Notes: a model not told the origin generated them from the sequence alone. DNA of 64,000 nt from Meloidogyne chitwoodi (GCA_015183035.1 JACZZP010000016.1:248001-312000), one strand, 5' to 3'; positions 12,262-24,140 are shown, numbered from the stretch's first letter. Numbers and translations are program-made.

Positions 12262-15200
12262 ATGAAAATATTTTTAAAAATTTTATTAATAAATTTTATA
12301 ATAATTAATCAACAATTTTATGTCTGTTCACGTCTTATCATCGCGAACGACAAAATAAATGAATCAAAAAAATTAAATAAAAAACAAATATTTAATAAAA
12401 CATTACCTAATGAGGTTATTTATTTAAAAATAAAATAAAATTTTAAATTTAGAAACAAAAACAAAAAAATAGAGAAGAATTTGCCAAAAAAGTGCAAAAT
12501 ATTCCCATTAGAGATGACCATGCTGAGGCTATTTTTCAGCATTGTAAAAAAATTTTTAAAAATTTTTTAATTTTGTTTTATGAATTTAAGGGGCTGATCA
12601 GGCTTATTCATCGCTTTTTGCTGCAATTGCTAATCAGAGGTAAAATTAATTAACTTTATAAAATTATAATTAATTTATGAAAAATGACCTATCTAAAATA
12701 CTCTCCCTTTGATTAATTAACGAAAAAAAATTTTTTTGAAAAAGAAAAAATTTTTGAAACAAAAATTTTTTTTGAAGCAAAAAAAAAAATTTCTGCAACA
12801 AAAATTTTTGAAACAAAAAATTTTTTTTTAAATAAAAATAATTTAATTAATTTTCAAGGCTAAAAACATTAAAAAAGCCAATACGCGATGATTTTGGTAA
12901 TTGTTCAAAACATGCAACAAATATACCTTTACATGCTAAATGTCTTTCTCAACTTTTTAAAGGAAATTTTAAAGGACAAAAAAATAATGAAAAAGTTGGA
13001 TTAAAATTAAAAAAAAAATAAAAAAATTAATTTTTTTTAATTAAGAAAAACGGAAAATTATCTCGTTTGGAACGCTATAAAGATAAAAAATATTTTATTC
13101 AACATGCCAATTTTATTGAACTTAGAAATAAATTATTTCAAAAATTTAGAGAAGAAAATAATAAAAATATTAAGGTAATTTTTAATATTTTATTTTTAAA
13201 TTTTTTTTAATTTTATTAAAATTATAGTGCCTTCAGAAATTATTTAATTTCTAATAAAAATTTAAAAAAAAATTTTTATGAAAGAAAAAATTTTCAAAAA
13301 TTAACAACTCTGACCTATAGGCTAAAAAAATTAATAAAAATTTGTCTAAAAAATTAATTTCTTAATTTTAAAAATTAATTTACTTTAAATAAAACAGATT
13401 AACCAAAAAAAGAAAAAAGTTCCTTTTAAAAAAAGCCTAATTAATAATTCACCAAAAAATCAGTCATTAAAAGACCACCCAACAACTACTACTACTTCTA
13501 CTTTTCTTCAAACTAATCAACCGAAAATAATTAAATTAAAAAATTTTTACGGATTACACACACCATCCTTGTCAAGGCTTAGCCCTTTGGGAAGGATTGC
13601 ACGCGATTTAATGAAAAAAGTTTTGAAAGCAAAAGGAAGGCATGAAAAAGATATTGTTCCGTTAGTTTATTTTTTTTAATTTTTTTTCAAGTAAGAAAAA
13701 TAAAAATGAATTAATTTATATATGTCAGGATATTTTAAGTAAAAAAAATAATTAAATTAATTTAAATTAATTAACACATTTAGTTGGCAAAAAACAGTAG
13801 AACGTTTACGTAACAGTGCTAAACGAAGGAAAGAAATAAAAAAAGATTTTGATGAAGGGGATAATCCAGAACTTGGAACTTTGACATATCGAGGGCTAAA
13901 AAAACAAGGATTATTTGGGGATGATGAAGATGTAAGTTTTATTATAATTTATTTTGAAAAGGTCATTAATTTCTCTAAATTATTTTCAATTTTCTCCAAT
14001 TGTTTAAATCTTTTAGCTGAACGAAATTGCCGAAAATCCACAAAAAATTTTCAAATTTCTTGACAAATTACGTTCTGAAAAATTTGATAAAAAGAAGAAA
14101 AAAGAACCTTTTGGTCGTTTAGTACAAATGTTACGTGAAGGCATTAAATTAGGTTATGCTTTAGCAGGCCATAATTCTTCAGAAATTGATAATAAAACAA
14201 TGAGAATGGTTTCACCTCGATTTTTTAGTGTTACAGCTGAGGATGATCCTGAATATAATGATACTGTAAGTTTACTATTTTTTAAATATATTTAAAAAGT
14301 AAATGTCAATGATCTGTCCATCACCAGCAATTCTAAAAAATTAATTACACAAATATTTTTATATAATAATTTAAAAGATATATATCATTCGATTCGTCTT
14401 TTCGATTTAAACCGAATGATACCAAATTCATCGCAATTGGTTGAAATTGTAAAAAGTTATGATTTATTGAAATTTAGCTGGAGAACATGAAGAGAGCAGC
14501 CGCGGTAATCACTTAAGCTAATTTCTTCTCTTTGAAACGAAAGAGAAAGATAACTTACTCTGCGCTCTCTTCCTTTAACATAACTACCCTTATTTAGTTA
14601 TTTTATCATAACTTTTTTTAAAATTTAGATAAAAATATAAACTAAAATTTAAAAAATGAATAATAAAATTAGATTTATTAAAAAATTAAGTTTATAAAAT
14701 TTGACCAATTTTTGAGAGATTTATTGCAAAAAATTCTTAATAGAAGGTTAACTTTTTCCCTTAAATTTTTTTTAACGTATCGCTAGCAAACTGAAAACAT
14801 TTTTTGTGTACAGATTGACAGGCAAATGGACATTTGCCTTCTTTAAAAAATATTTAAATTATTTTGTTTAAATTAGATATGATTAAATTAATTTTATAAA
14901 ATTTTTATAGTTAAATTTTATTTCTCCTTCACTTTTTTCAATACATTCTGAAGGAAAAGGAATTGAGGCAAGTTTAAAAAAAATATTTTTTTAATCAAAA
15001 ATATTTTTTTAGAATTTAACAAGCATTCCCAGCATTATTAATTCAATTGGAGGGCCTATTGGATTTAGTTCAAAAGACCAACAAATGTGGCTTGATTTGG
15101 TTTTTTTTTTAATTTTTAAATTTTATTTTTAGATAAAAATGTTAAAATTATTAACTAATTTTTTTAAACTTAAAATATTTATTTTTAGATATTAGAAGCA

Positions 15201-17176
15201 TCAGGAGTTATCGAAAGTGCAAAAAAGATAGAAGAGGTCGAATTTATTTTTTTTTAATTTTAAAAATTAAAAAATACTTAGGAATTAAATGCTACAAGTA
15301 AAATTGGCAATTATTCTTCATCAGAATTTATATTACCAAAACAATTTAATAATACATTATATGAACAAGAGATAAGGGCTAAAGATGGAACACCATTATT
15401 TTTTACAAAGGACAATATAACGTTTTCTTTTAAATTTTAAAAAAATTAATTTATTTATCAAGAAATTATAATTAATAATTTTAAAAAATTAATTAATTTA
15501 ATAAAAATATAATTTTATAAAATTTAATTTTTTTTCAGTGATGTCGCTGATGAATCTGAAATTAGAAAATTTGAATCATTTGAATATTTACAAAATTCAA
15601 TTAATAAACAACAAGTTTATTTTTTAAATTAAAATTATTTAATTTTTTAATCAAGTTAAAAGATATGAATAATACTGGATATTCTCTTTTAACTAAAGAA
15701 CAATTAAATATTTTATATGGAAATAATTCTTCATACGATGACCCAGCGGTAATTAATATAAATTAAATTAATTTTTTTAATTTAAATAAAAGACCTAAAA
15801 AACAAAATTAAAAATAATTAATATTTAAAAAATAATTAATTAAAAAAAATAATTAAAGGTCCTTATTTATGTTATTCAAAGGTAGAGAGCGCAGAGTAGG
15901 TTATCTTTCTCTCCTTCATTGCACATATTTCTTTTATAAATATTTTTTAAATCTTCTTTTTTTAATGTTTTTTTATTATAAAATTAATTCAAAAACTTGA
16001 TATTGAAATAATTTACTAATAGAGGGTCCACTTTTATATTTTAAATTTTTTTTATTTAATTTTGTGGTTTTTGTTTGAGTTATTTAAAAAAAAACAAGAA
16101 CATATTAAATTAATTTTTTTTATTTTATATAAATTTATTTAAACGGGTAAAAAAATAATATATTTTTTCTATTTTTTTAGTTATTTCAACGTTTTGCTTC
16201 ACTAAATAAATCAACATTATTATCTCTTATTCAAAATGATATACATAAATTAGCTCAACTAAAATCCTTCAAAATTATTCCAAAAAAATCAAATAATAAA
16301 AGAAAAAAACGTCAAGCAATAGTTCTATCTCCTATCAGTTTTTCACCTTTTATTAGCGTAAAAATTATTTTTTTTTTTAATTAAATTTTAAAAAATTAAT
16401 TTCAGACATTTATTGTAAATACTCCTGCAATTCTTTCACCTTTAATATTCTCTCCTTTAGTTCTTTCTCCTGTTGTTTTGGGACCGGTAATTTAAATTAA
16501 AATATTGTAAATTAAAAATACTTTATTTTCTCTAATAGAACACTTTTAGAAGAATTATAAAAAAATAAAAAAATTTTATACACCCCATTTATTCGCAGGA
16601 AAATATTTTACGAAATATTTTTTTGCGAATAAATGGGGTGTGACCCAAAATACCAAAAAAACTGTCGTTCTATTAGAGTAAATAAGTTAAATATTTTTTT
16701 ATTTTTTTAGTTAATTCTTTCACCAACAATTTTTGTGCCACTTATTCTTTCACCACGTTTGCTGTCTCCATTTATTCTTTCACCTTCTATATTTGATCCT
16801 ATAATTTTGGTAAATTTAATTTTAAATTTTTAATTAATTTTTTATTTTTTTTCAGAGTCCAGTAGCACTAAATCCATTTATTTTAAACCCTGGAGCATTT
16901 TTACCATTCGTTCTCAGCCCTTTCCTATTGTCTCCTTTTATTCTTTCCCCTCAAGTTTTTACTCCTGTAATTTTATCTCCAATGGCATTAACTCCGTTCA
17001 TATTAACCCCTGCAGCAGCGAGTCCTTTAGTTTTATCACCTTTTGTTTTATCTCCAATTATTTATTCTCCAATGTTTTTGTCTGCTTTGGTGCTAAGTCC
17101 TTATGCTCTATCGCCCGTTATCAACAGTCCTTTAATTGCATTTTCGGTCATTTTGTCGCCTAGTTATTTGAGCTGA
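12262..17176 (+). CDS. MLT-10-like moulting-cycle protein with LSP repeat tail
   Basis: Members of the MLT-10 (Moulting_cycle) family are secreted nematode epidermal proteins needed for cuticle moulting. Exon 1 (12,262-12,414) encodes a signal peptide, [19 protein letters not shown]. About 15 small exons follow. Family landmarks in order are the Cys-containing block [19 protein letters not shown] (about 12,870-12,960), the [20 protein letters not shown] block (13,790), [12 protein letters not shown] (14,215), QQMWLDL then [11 protein letters not shown] (15,080-15,220), and [17 protein letters not shown] (16,185). A basic KRKKRQ site at about 16,305, a likely furin site, immediately precedes the repeats. 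The C-terminal region (16,320-17,176) is a run of roughly 35 short motifs of the form (P/S)xxLSP(F/I/V)xL, hydrophobic and Pro/Ser-periodic. Some repeat exons end at codon-phase boundaries, so exon loss or gain would keep the frame. The start codon is the first in-frame ATG before the signal peptide. Confidence 0.85.
14585..14862. repeat. dispersed repeat in an MLT-10-like intron
   Basis: This is the inverted counterpart of the repeat at 185-465. It shares GTTATTTTATCATAAC and the following 200 AT-rich bases. It ends near GGACATTTGCC. Just upstream (14,540-14,575) lies another motif, AAGATAACTTACTCTGCG, that recurs in reverse at about 15,885-15,915 in a later intron. Confidence 0.45.
16533..16682. 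repeat. MITE-like inverted repeat inside an MLT-10-like intron
   Basis: The outer arms are CTCTAATAGAAC and GTTCTATTAGAG. The inner arms are ACACCCCATTTATTCGC and GCGAATAAATGGGGTGT. It is about 150 bases long, non-coding and lies between two LSP-repeat exons. One arm recurs alone at about 28,495-28,520, which marks a dispersed family. Confidence 0.65.
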
Positions 17177-17920
17177 AAAAGAGAAGGAAATAAGGTTAAA
17201 AAAATAATTATATTAATTTTAATTAAATATTTAATTTTAGTGATGTGATGGAAGATATTTGTCAAACACACAATTAAATATATAGCCTTGGAAAATAAAT
17301 AATATAATTTATTTAAATAAGTTAAAAAATAATATTTAAATAACACTAATATTTATTGCCCATAATTAATTTTAAAGATATTTATTAATTCATTATTGAT
17401 GAAAAAAATTAAAAAAAATATTTTTTTAATGCTCTCTAAATCTAAAATATTAATTAAATTAATTTATTTAAATTTGCAAAAAATATTTTAATTTATTTTA
17501 TTAATGAAGGTAGGTATAATATTAAATTAAAAACCAAAAATTATTCAAACATAGTGTTTTACTAAATTATTTTATTTAACTGACAAATATAATTAAAATC
17601 TAATTTTAATTTTAAATAAATAAATGTTCATAGATTAAATGTTGGCATAAATTTAATTTTTAGAGGAAAAATAAATAAAATAAATAAATAATAAAAATAT
17701 ATTTATAATTTAAGTTTTATAATTAATAAATGTTCACAGATTAGATTTTGGCAAAAATATATTTTTTTTTAAATGGTAAAATTAATTTTAAAAATTTTGT
17801 TTGTTTTTATTATAATTTATTTGCTTAATAATTAATATTTAAAAGCACTAAAAAATAAATATAAATTAAATATTTTATTTATTTTTAAAAATTAAATTTA
17901 ATTCTTAAATTAATTAATAA
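17177..17920. other. intergenic and putative promoter of PSY-like gene A
   Basis: There is no ORF of note. The last 200 bases (TTATTTGCTTAATAATTAAT followed by AAAAGCACT) are conserved in front of the two other PSY-like genes, in reverse orientation near 30,190-30,240 and 36,180-36,240. They therefore probably hold the shared promoter of this family. Confidence 0.5.
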
Positions 17921-18219
17921 ATGAATTTTTTATTTATTTTTATTTTAATTACTGCGTTTTTAGTTAATATTGCTTTGACTACAGAAGATCCTTTGTTTGT
18001 TAAATTATTTTTAAATATTAATATTTTAAAAATAATTTTATAATTTTTTCCATTAAAATACTTATTTTTTAAATTTATTTTAAAAATTAATAATTTAGAA
18101 AAGATGCTGACTACGACCAGAAACACCACAAAATTGGACATCATGCTGATATTCCTTTAGGTATTCCCGGAAGAAATAAAGGAAAACCTCCTTCTCCAAG
18201 TCACAAAGACAAAAATTAA
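17921..18219 (+). CDS. secreted PSY-like (sulfated-tyrosine) peptide precursor, copy A
   Basis: This is a two-exon gene of 64 codons. Exon 1 (17,921-17,994) is a signal peptide, MNFLFIFILITAFLVNIALT. Exon 2 (18,099-18,219) begins with the acidic-tyrosine motif LKDADY, followed by a His-rich stretch and then PLGIPGRNKGKPPSP and SHKDKN. The Asp-Tyr with a second acidic residue two positions earlier is a good tyrosine-sulfation context. Plant PSY hormones and bacterial RaxX also start their active part with Asp-Tyr and then carry small residues, His, Gly and Pro. Root-knot nematodes have been reported to make PSY mimics. Copies B (30.1 kb) and C (36.1 kb) share the same exon phase, signal peptide and D-x-D-Y motif. 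Secretion and sulfation are inferred. An IDA-like reading of the PPSPS tail was considered and is weaker. Confidence 0.7.
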
Positions 18220-18580
18220 CAAAATAATTAAAATGCTTATTAAAAGAATTATGGGAAAAAAATTAAAAAAGTATGGGATTAACAAAATATTTCGGGATAA
18301 TAATTTTATAATTTAATAATAAAATCGATAACTAAATAATAAAATTTTTTTAATATTTATTTAATTGAAGATTTATTTAAAAATTTCAAAAAATCTCCAA
18401 TAAAAAAATTTTACAATTTTAAGATTAATAAAACTTCAAAATGATAAAATCTTTAATAATAAAGTCGAATATTTTAATCAATAAAATAACTAAAAAATAA
18501 AGGTACCATAACAAAATGAATATTATAAAAAAAAGTTCTGTTTCAAGCAATTTTTAATTAAAACATTGAAATAAAGTTAC

Positions 18581-18797
18581 TTTTCCTTTATGAGCACAAA
18601 TGTCCGCAAGTTTTATCCGCAACTCTTTTCTATTATTTACTTTGGTTTAAATGCCATTAACTTATATACTTCCAAAAAATGTATTTAATCCTCTATAATC
18701 GTTGTGGAAAATATGCTCTTATTTTTTAATAATCCCTTTGAGAAAATATTACTTGCGGATAAAACTTGCGGACATTTGTGCTCATAAAGGAAAAGTA
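18581..18797. repeat. MITE with about 42-base terminal inverted repeats
   Basis: CTTTTCCTTTATGAGCACAA at 18,581 continues through ATGTCCGCAAGTTTTATCCGC. The exact reverse complement lies at about 18,753-18,797. The interior is non-coding. The TGTCCGCAA core recurs at 26.98, 27.16, 28.92, 44.66 and 46.0 kb, so this is a family of small inverted-repeat elements. Confidence 0.75.
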
Positions 18798-18829
18798 CCG
18801 ACATAAATACTTTAAAATAAAAATTAAAT

Positions 18830-19941
18830 TTAGTGTTTTGGTAAATACTTTTTAACATCTTCTTTTGCTCCAATAAACATATTTCTAATATTTTTAGCAT
18901 ATTCTAAAAAAATATTAATTTTTAATTTATTTTTATTTAAATAATTAAATATTTTGTATACCTTCCTCTTCCTTTGTATTTCTGGTTTAATAGGTTTTTT
19001 ACTAGATGAATGCTTTTTGGAATATTCTACATTGTTTAAACCTTGCTTATATAATTCTTCATAATCCTCTTTTTTATCTTTAAAATTTAATATTTAAATA
19101 TTAAAAAAAATTTTTTTTAATACCCAATTTAAGATGAGCAGACTGATTAGGTTTATTTTCAATATTTATATTGTGTTCTTGATTTTGTTGAGCAATATAA
19201 TTAATAAATTCACTATAAAAAATAATATTTTTATAATTCATTAAAAACTTATCCCTTAATTATTAATATTTTCCGGATATTTAATTAAAGACCAACTTGA
19301 TAAAAATTAAAATAATATTGGAAAAATAGTTATTTCAATTTTTATTTTTGAGCTTTTTTATTTTATTTAAATAAATTTAAAATAAATTTTTAATTTTATA
19401 AATATCAATGATCTTTAATTTTATAAAAAATAAATTTTACAAATATTCCGGTTGCTCTCTTATCTGATCAAACTCATCAATATGACCGTAAAGCTTTGGT
19501 TTGTATTCAATATCATTTTCAACTAATTGTTGATTGTTGTGTTCATCATCGGAGGTATTGTGGTGACGTATTCTCTATTTATTTAATTTAAATTAAATTA
19601 ATTTTTTTGATTGGAATGAAAAAAATGAAAACCTTAGGTGAGGATGTTCCTTCACTGTTTATTTCTATAAAATTTAAAAAATATATATTTTTTTAAATTT
19701 TTCTCTGTAAGTTAATCCTATATAATCCTACAGACCCTCAAGGGTTTTATTTACTCAAGTTTTTTGTTAAACTATTTTAGATAGTCATATTAGAGTCTCA
19801 GAATTGAGTATGTAATTTATAATTTATTTTACCAGTATTTAGATGCCTTTTATTAGGAGAATTGTTTTTTGAATTGTTATACATGCATTCTACCAAATTA
19901 AAAATTAAAAATAACAAAAATGTAGTTGTTAATAAATTCAT
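18830..19941 (-). CDS. small secreted charged protein, multi-exon
   Basis: Exon 1 (about 19,847-19,941) encodes a signal peptide, MNLLTTTFLLFLIFNLVEC, then an Asn-rich segment. Short in-phase exons follow near 19,637-19,665 (EINSEGTSSPK), 19,440-19,575 (His/Asp/Gln-rich, with KPKLYGHIDEFDQIREQPEY), 19,125-19,215, 18,935-19,085 (Lys-rich, KKPIKPEIQRKRKVYK) and 18,830-18,910 (YAKNIRNMFIGAKEDVKKYL, then stop). No domain is recognised. Introns are 50-200 bases with TTTAG or similar acceptors. The first ATG before the hydrophobic leader was taken as start. It is probably an extracellular protein. Confidence 0.55.
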
Positions 19942-20832
19942 AATACTAAATTATTATTTTTTTAGAAATTTCTTTTAAAATTAAAAATTATTTCTTAAAC
20001 ACTCAAGGGCTTTAAAATAGAGAAAAATTAAGACTGATGGGAGGCATTCATTTAATTATGAATCCCTTCTAATTACTCAATTTAAATTGGAAAGGTATGA
20101 CTGTGAGCTGCCTTTAATTCGGTCTCATTCTTATATTTCTCTAGCCTTTTTAATTTAAAAAAATTAAACGTGACCAATTTAATTGATTTTGTTTTAGCGT
20201 TTGCCTTGACTAATTTCGAAATAAAAAATTTTTTTTTAAGTGAAGATATTTAAAAAAAACTTAAAGTTTTATTAAATAAAAAGATGCTATTGGCTGTTTT
20301 TGATTTTTTAGCATTTCTCCACATTAATTAATTTTTATAGCAAATAAAAATTAATTAATTATTTAATTTGACTTTTTTAACTTTTTGTAGACACCGCTAT
20401 ATAATTGTACTTTTTATTAAATTAATTATTAAAATAAATTAATTAAGATATGTAATTAAGGAAAGAAATATCCTTTATAGACAGTCTAATAGTTGAACTT
20501 TTTTAAATAAAAAATAATAATAATTTAATTAATTAATTTATTAAAAATAATAATTTAAAATTAAATATAATAAATCTACTATTTATTTACAAATTAATAA
20601 AATTATTTAAAAAATTGTTAAATATCCTATTTATATTCATACATGTCTTGTTTCACATTTTATACTGCTAAAAAATGTAGAAATTTAAATTTTTTTATTT
20701 AATATATTAATTGAAAAATTATCAATTTTTAAATATTTTTTTTTCAAATTTTAACTAAAAAATTTCAATTAAATTAATAAAAATTGAATATTTTTATTAA
20801 TTTAATTAAAAATATTTTTAATTTTTATAATT
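19942..20832. other. intergenic; start of the duplicated cysteine-rich gene block
   Basis: No gene is seen. From about 20,570 the sequence (AATTGTTAAATATCCTAT and following) is the 3' flank of the cysteine-rich gene at 20.8 kb. It is repeated in reverse orientation after the related pseudogene at 37.8 kb (38,060-38,220). Confidence 0.45.
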
Positions 20833-21057
20833 TCAAAGCAAACCTTTAGTTGAATTTATTTCTTGTTTTGCTGCAAACCAAGGACAACAAAGATATAATG
20901 AAGAAGGACAAATTGAAGACAGAAAACACGAAGGAAATATTGGGTAAGGACAACAACAACAACCTGAAATTGGAATACATTGTGGGTAGGGACATGACTG
21001 TCCACAGACAAAAATAATTGTTGTAATTGCCAAAATTAATAAAATTAAATAATTCAT
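20833..21057 (-). CDS. cysteine-rich secreted peptide, family member 1
   Basis: This is a single-exon gene of 74 residues. The signal peptide MNYLILLILAITTIIFVCGQ is shared almost exactly with nine other copies in the window. The mature part has about 12 cysteines, including a CCCC cluster and a C-terminal LCCPWFAAKQEI segment, which suggests a compact disulfide-bonded peptide. It forms a divergent pair with member 2; the 680 bases between them hold both promoters. Its closest relative is the pseudogene at 37,773 (same AAKQEINSTKGLL end). I do not recognise the family. A role outside the cell, possibly as an effector, is inferred from size, signal peptide and cluster only. Confidence 0.75.
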   Translation of the reverse strand: MNYLILLILAITTIIFVCGQSCPYPQCIPISGCCCCPYPIFPSCFLSSICPSSLYLCCPWFAAKQEINSTKGLL

Positions 21058-21134
21058 TTTATTCTTTTAAATAATAAAATTAATTTTAAATTTTAAATTT
21101 AATATAGAAAAATTTAAATAAAATTTAATTTTTG

Positions 21135-21200
21135 TATTATTTTTAAGAAAACAACGCTCAATTTATAGTTATACCAAATAATTTGTTTATCAAGTTTATT
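21135..21200 (-). promoter_or_regulatory. conserved promoter block of cysteine-rich gene 1
   Basis: Read on the minus strand this gives ACTTGATAAACAAATTAT, a TATA-like stretch and TTGTTTTCTTAAAAATAATA. The same ordered elements precede the other members of the family. A variant of the upstream palindrome (GATATTTTGAAATATTG followed by TTGGAAATT) lies further out at about 21,291-21,325. Confidence 0.6.
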
Positions 21201-21590
21201 TTAATATATTTTCAATTAAAAATTTTCTAAAAAATTTTTATAATTTTTTAAAAAATTTTTATAATTTTTTTTAATAATTCAAACAAATTTCCAATTAAGT
21301 GCAATATTTCAAAATATCATTAAAAAAATATTTTTCTTTTTTATTTAATTTTTAAATTTTATTATCATTTTTACCAATAATAATTATTTTTAATTTCCTT
21401 AAAAATTGTTTATTTATTATTTAGAGCATTATTAAAATATATATGTATTTAATTCTTGCTTTACATTATTAAAATAAAACTTAAAAAAATTAAATATATT
21501 TCGAAAGATTGTAGTCCTATTGAAATTTATATTTTAATTTTTTTAAGGAAAATTTTTAATAAAAATATTTTATTAAAAATTAATAAAAAG

Positions 21591-21653
21591 CAACGTAACA
21601 AACTTGAGCAACTTATTTATATAAATACAAGATTGTTTTCCTAAAAATAATAT
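21591..21653 (+). promoter_or_regulatory. conserved promoter block of cysteine-rich gene 2
   Basis: CAACGTAACAAAC, then TTATTTATATAAAT (TATA-like), then TTGTTTTCCTAAAAATAATA. It ends about 85 bases before the ATG. A variant palindrome (ATATTTCGAAAGATTG) lies at about 21,496. Confidence 0.6.
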
Positions 21654-21738
21654 AAAATAAATTTTATTTAATTAAAAAAATATTAATAATCTTTAAATTA
21701 AATTAATTTTTAAATATATATATTTTAAAAGAAATAAA

Positions 21739-21945
21739 ATGAATTATTATTTAATTTTATTAATTTTGGCAATTAATATTTTTTCTGTTTTTGGACAACA
21801 ATGCTTTCCATTAGGTCAATATTATTGCTGTACTACGCCATATTCTTGGTGTTTTAATTGTTCAAAGTGTTATCCATGGTATTGTTGTCCTTTCTTAGCA
21901 GCGAAAAAAGAAATAGTAGGAGATACAACGCCAAGTTTGCATTAA
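21739..21945 (+). CDS. cysteine-rich secreted peptide, family member 2
   Basis: This is a single-exon gene of 68 residues. The signal peptide MNYYLILLILAINIFSVFGQ is followed by a mature peptide with ten cysteines, starting QQCFPLGQYYCC and ending CCPFLAAKKEI plus a polar tail GDTTPSLH. It is nearly identical in layout to member 4 at 36.9 kb (minus strand), with matching promoter and 3' flank, because both lie in an inverted segmental duplication. The ATG follows a run of A after the promoter block; no splice acceptor precedes it. Function unknown; secretion is inferred from the leader. Confidence 0.8.
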   Translation: MNYYLILLILAINIFSVFGQQCFPLGQYYCCTTPYSWCFNCSKCYPWYCCPFLAAKKEIVGDTTPSLH

Positions 21946-22880
21946 AAATAATAAAATAAAATATTTTTGAATTTATTTTAAATTGAAATAATTCTTAAAA
22001 ATTTAAAATAAATATATATTTTAATTAAAAATTGCTTAAAAATGTTTTAAATTAATTTATCAATTAAATAAAATAAATTTAAATATTTTTAATAAATATT
22101 TTAACTTTTTAGCTGTATAAAAATGTGTAAACAGCATCTATGAATATTAATAGGATATTTAACTATTTTTTAAAATAATTTTATTAAATTTTTGAATTAT
22201 TAATAAAATATATATTTTTAAAAATGTAATTATTTTATAATTAAATTAAAATTTTATTTTTAATTAAAAAAGACAAAAAAATTCCAGAATAAATTTTTAA
22301 AATTTTACTGTAATAATAAAATAAATAAATGCTAACTTTTCTGACAATGAGTTTTTTCCATTTTTAGCTTTAAAAAGGAAATTTTAGAAAATTTAAATTT
22401 CCTTAGAAAAATTTATTTTAGTAAAAAAATTAAAATAGATTTGTAAATATTTCGAAATATTATCAAAATAAAATATATTTTATTTTCCTTTATTTTATTT
22501 AATATTTAAATTTTATTGTCATTTTCAATAAATAAATTAATATTTTTTATTAAAAAATATTATTTGTTTAAATAATATTTATATAATTTATGATATCATT
22601 AATAATTTTATTTAACACATGATTCTTGTCTTTAATAATAAAATTTATAAAATAATTACCAAAAAAATAAATTAAGGAAATAATTTTATTAAATATTTTT
22701 TTATTAAAAATAAATAAAAATCAACGTGATAAAATTGAGCAAATTATGTCATATAAATTGAAGGTTGTTTTCTCTAAAAATAATACAAAACAATTTTTTT
22801 AATTTTATAAAATTAAAAAATTTATTAAATTATATAATTATTTAAATTTAAAATTAATTTTAATTTTTAATTTTTAAAAA
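21946..22880. other. 3' flank of member 2 and promoter region of member 3
   Basis: Positions 21,946-22,335 match, in reverse, 36,510-36,900, which is the flank of member 4. The palindrome AATATTTCGAAATATTAT lies at about 22,447. The promoter block of member 3 lies at 22,721-22,790 (TCAACGTGATAAAATTGAGC, TATA-like ATATAAATT, TTGTTTTCTCTAAAAATAAT). There is no other coding capacity. Confidence 0.5.
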
Positions 22881-23060
22881 ATGAATTATTTAATTTTATT
22901 AATTTTGGCAATTAATATTTTTTCTGTCTGTGGACAGGAATGTCCCTCAGAATGTTTCGTATTTCCATTACCACCGTATCCTTATTGTTGTCAATTTAAA
23001 ATAAATGATGACTGTTTTCCATGTAAATATTGCTTTACTTCAAGACCATTTTGTTGTTGA
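22881..23060 (+). CDS. cysteine-rich secreted peptide, family member 3 (short)
   Basis: This is an ORF of 59 codons plus stop. The leader is MNYLILLILAINIFSVCGQ and the mature part starts ECPSECFVF and ends CKYCFTSRPFCC. It ends exactly where the other members continue with CPWFAAK-like sequence, and the bases after the stop (GCAGTGAAAGAAGAGATAAA) still resemble the AAKQEI coding tail. The tail was therefore lost by a stop mutation. The remaining peptide keeps all core cysteines, so it may still be functional. Confidence 0.65.
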   Translation: MNYLILLILAINIFSVCGQECPSECFVFPLPPYPYCCQFKINDDCFPCKYCFTSRPFCC

Positions 23061-23254
23061 TTGCAGTGAAAGAAGAGATAAAGGAAGTTGAGATTATAAA
23101 AAAATATTTAAATTAAATATATTTAAATGTAAAATTGTATTTTAATAAAAAAAAATTTAAAAATTATAAATAAATAAAATTATAAATTTAAAGTTTTTAT
23201 TATTAAATCTAACTTTATTTAATTTAATCTATTTATTTAAATAAATTTATATTA

Positions 23255-23513
23255 TTAATTATTATCATCATCATCACCACATTCAGCATCAAAAGCAGCA
23301 TTTGGGTTTGGTTTATGTGAAGGACGAGGTTTAAATGTTGGGTGATGAGGCAATGGATGTGGATGTTTTGTTTTATGTTTTAAATGTTTTTGATGATTAT
23401 TATCCTTTTAAAAATATATAAAATATTTTTTTTTTTAATTTTACCTTTGCCAAAGTTCCTCCTAAAGTAATTAGTAAAATAACAAAAAATATAAAGAAAA
23501 ATTTAGCGTTCAT
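23255..23513 (-). CDS. secreted His/Pro-rich peptide with acidic C-terminus
   Basis: Two exons. Exon 1 (23,445-23,513) is a signal peptide, MNAKFFFIFFVILLITLGGT then LAK. Exon 2 (23,255-23,404) encodes 49 residues: a His/Lys-rich segment (HLKHKTKHPHPLPHH), a Pro-rich segment (TFKPRPSHKPNPNAAF) and the tail DAECGDDDDNN. The spaced His residues could bind metal. It is divergently paired with 24,141-24,301, which has an almost identical exon 1 but lacks the His/Pro segment. No known family is recognised; a processed peptide is possible. Confidence 0.65.
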
Positions 23514-24140
23514 TTTTTAAAATTTATTAAATATATTTAGGTATTTTTGGAATGATATTGGATTATATTTTTCTTTAATATTTTTAACAGTTTATATATT
23601 AATATTACAGACAATTTTATTTATTTAAAAAAAAATAATATTATTAAATATACAGGTGAATAAAGTGCAAATTTAAATTATTTAATTAAAAAAATATTTT
23701 CAATAAATGTTAATATTATTAATTTCTACGAATTTAAATCTGCACTTTATTCATATTTAAAAAATTTTTTTAAATTTAGATTAGTAATATATTAATTTAA
23801 GTTGACGGCGGATGCCTTCTATAAGTTTATTTATTTAATAATATTTTTAAACATATGTATATTATATAAGTATATTTACTTAAGTATTATTAATACCTAA
23901 ATATTTATATTATTATTTATTAAATTATTATAAAAAAATTTTTAAAAATATTTTTTTTAATTAAATAATTTAAATTTGCACTTTATTCACTTGTATTTTT
24001 AATATTATTTTGAATAATATTATTTAAAAATAAATTAAATAGTCTGTAATATTAATATATAAACTGTTAAAAATATTAAAGAAAAATATAATCCAATATC
24101 ATTCCAAAAATACCTAAATATATTTAATAAATTTTAAAAA
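23514..24140. repeat. large inverted repeat between a divergent gene pair
   Basis: About 180 bases upstream of each gene are mirror copies. TACCTAAATATATTTAATAA lies before the plus gene and its reverse complement beyond the minus gene. GTCTGTAATATTAATATATA and its complement lie further in, and TTTGCACTTTATTCAC on both sides of a unique centre. The centre (about 23,790-23,820) holds the GC-richer GTTGACGGCGGATGCCTTC. The repeat shows the pair arose by inverted duplication including promoters. Confidence 0.75.

Noticed and set aside
17921..18219. IDA/IDL-type peptide reading of the PPSPS...N tail
   Set aside because: The PPS-PS-K-N resemblance is only partial and is not kept in copy B, whereas the acidic Asp-Tyr motif is kept in all three copies, which favours the PSY-like reading.
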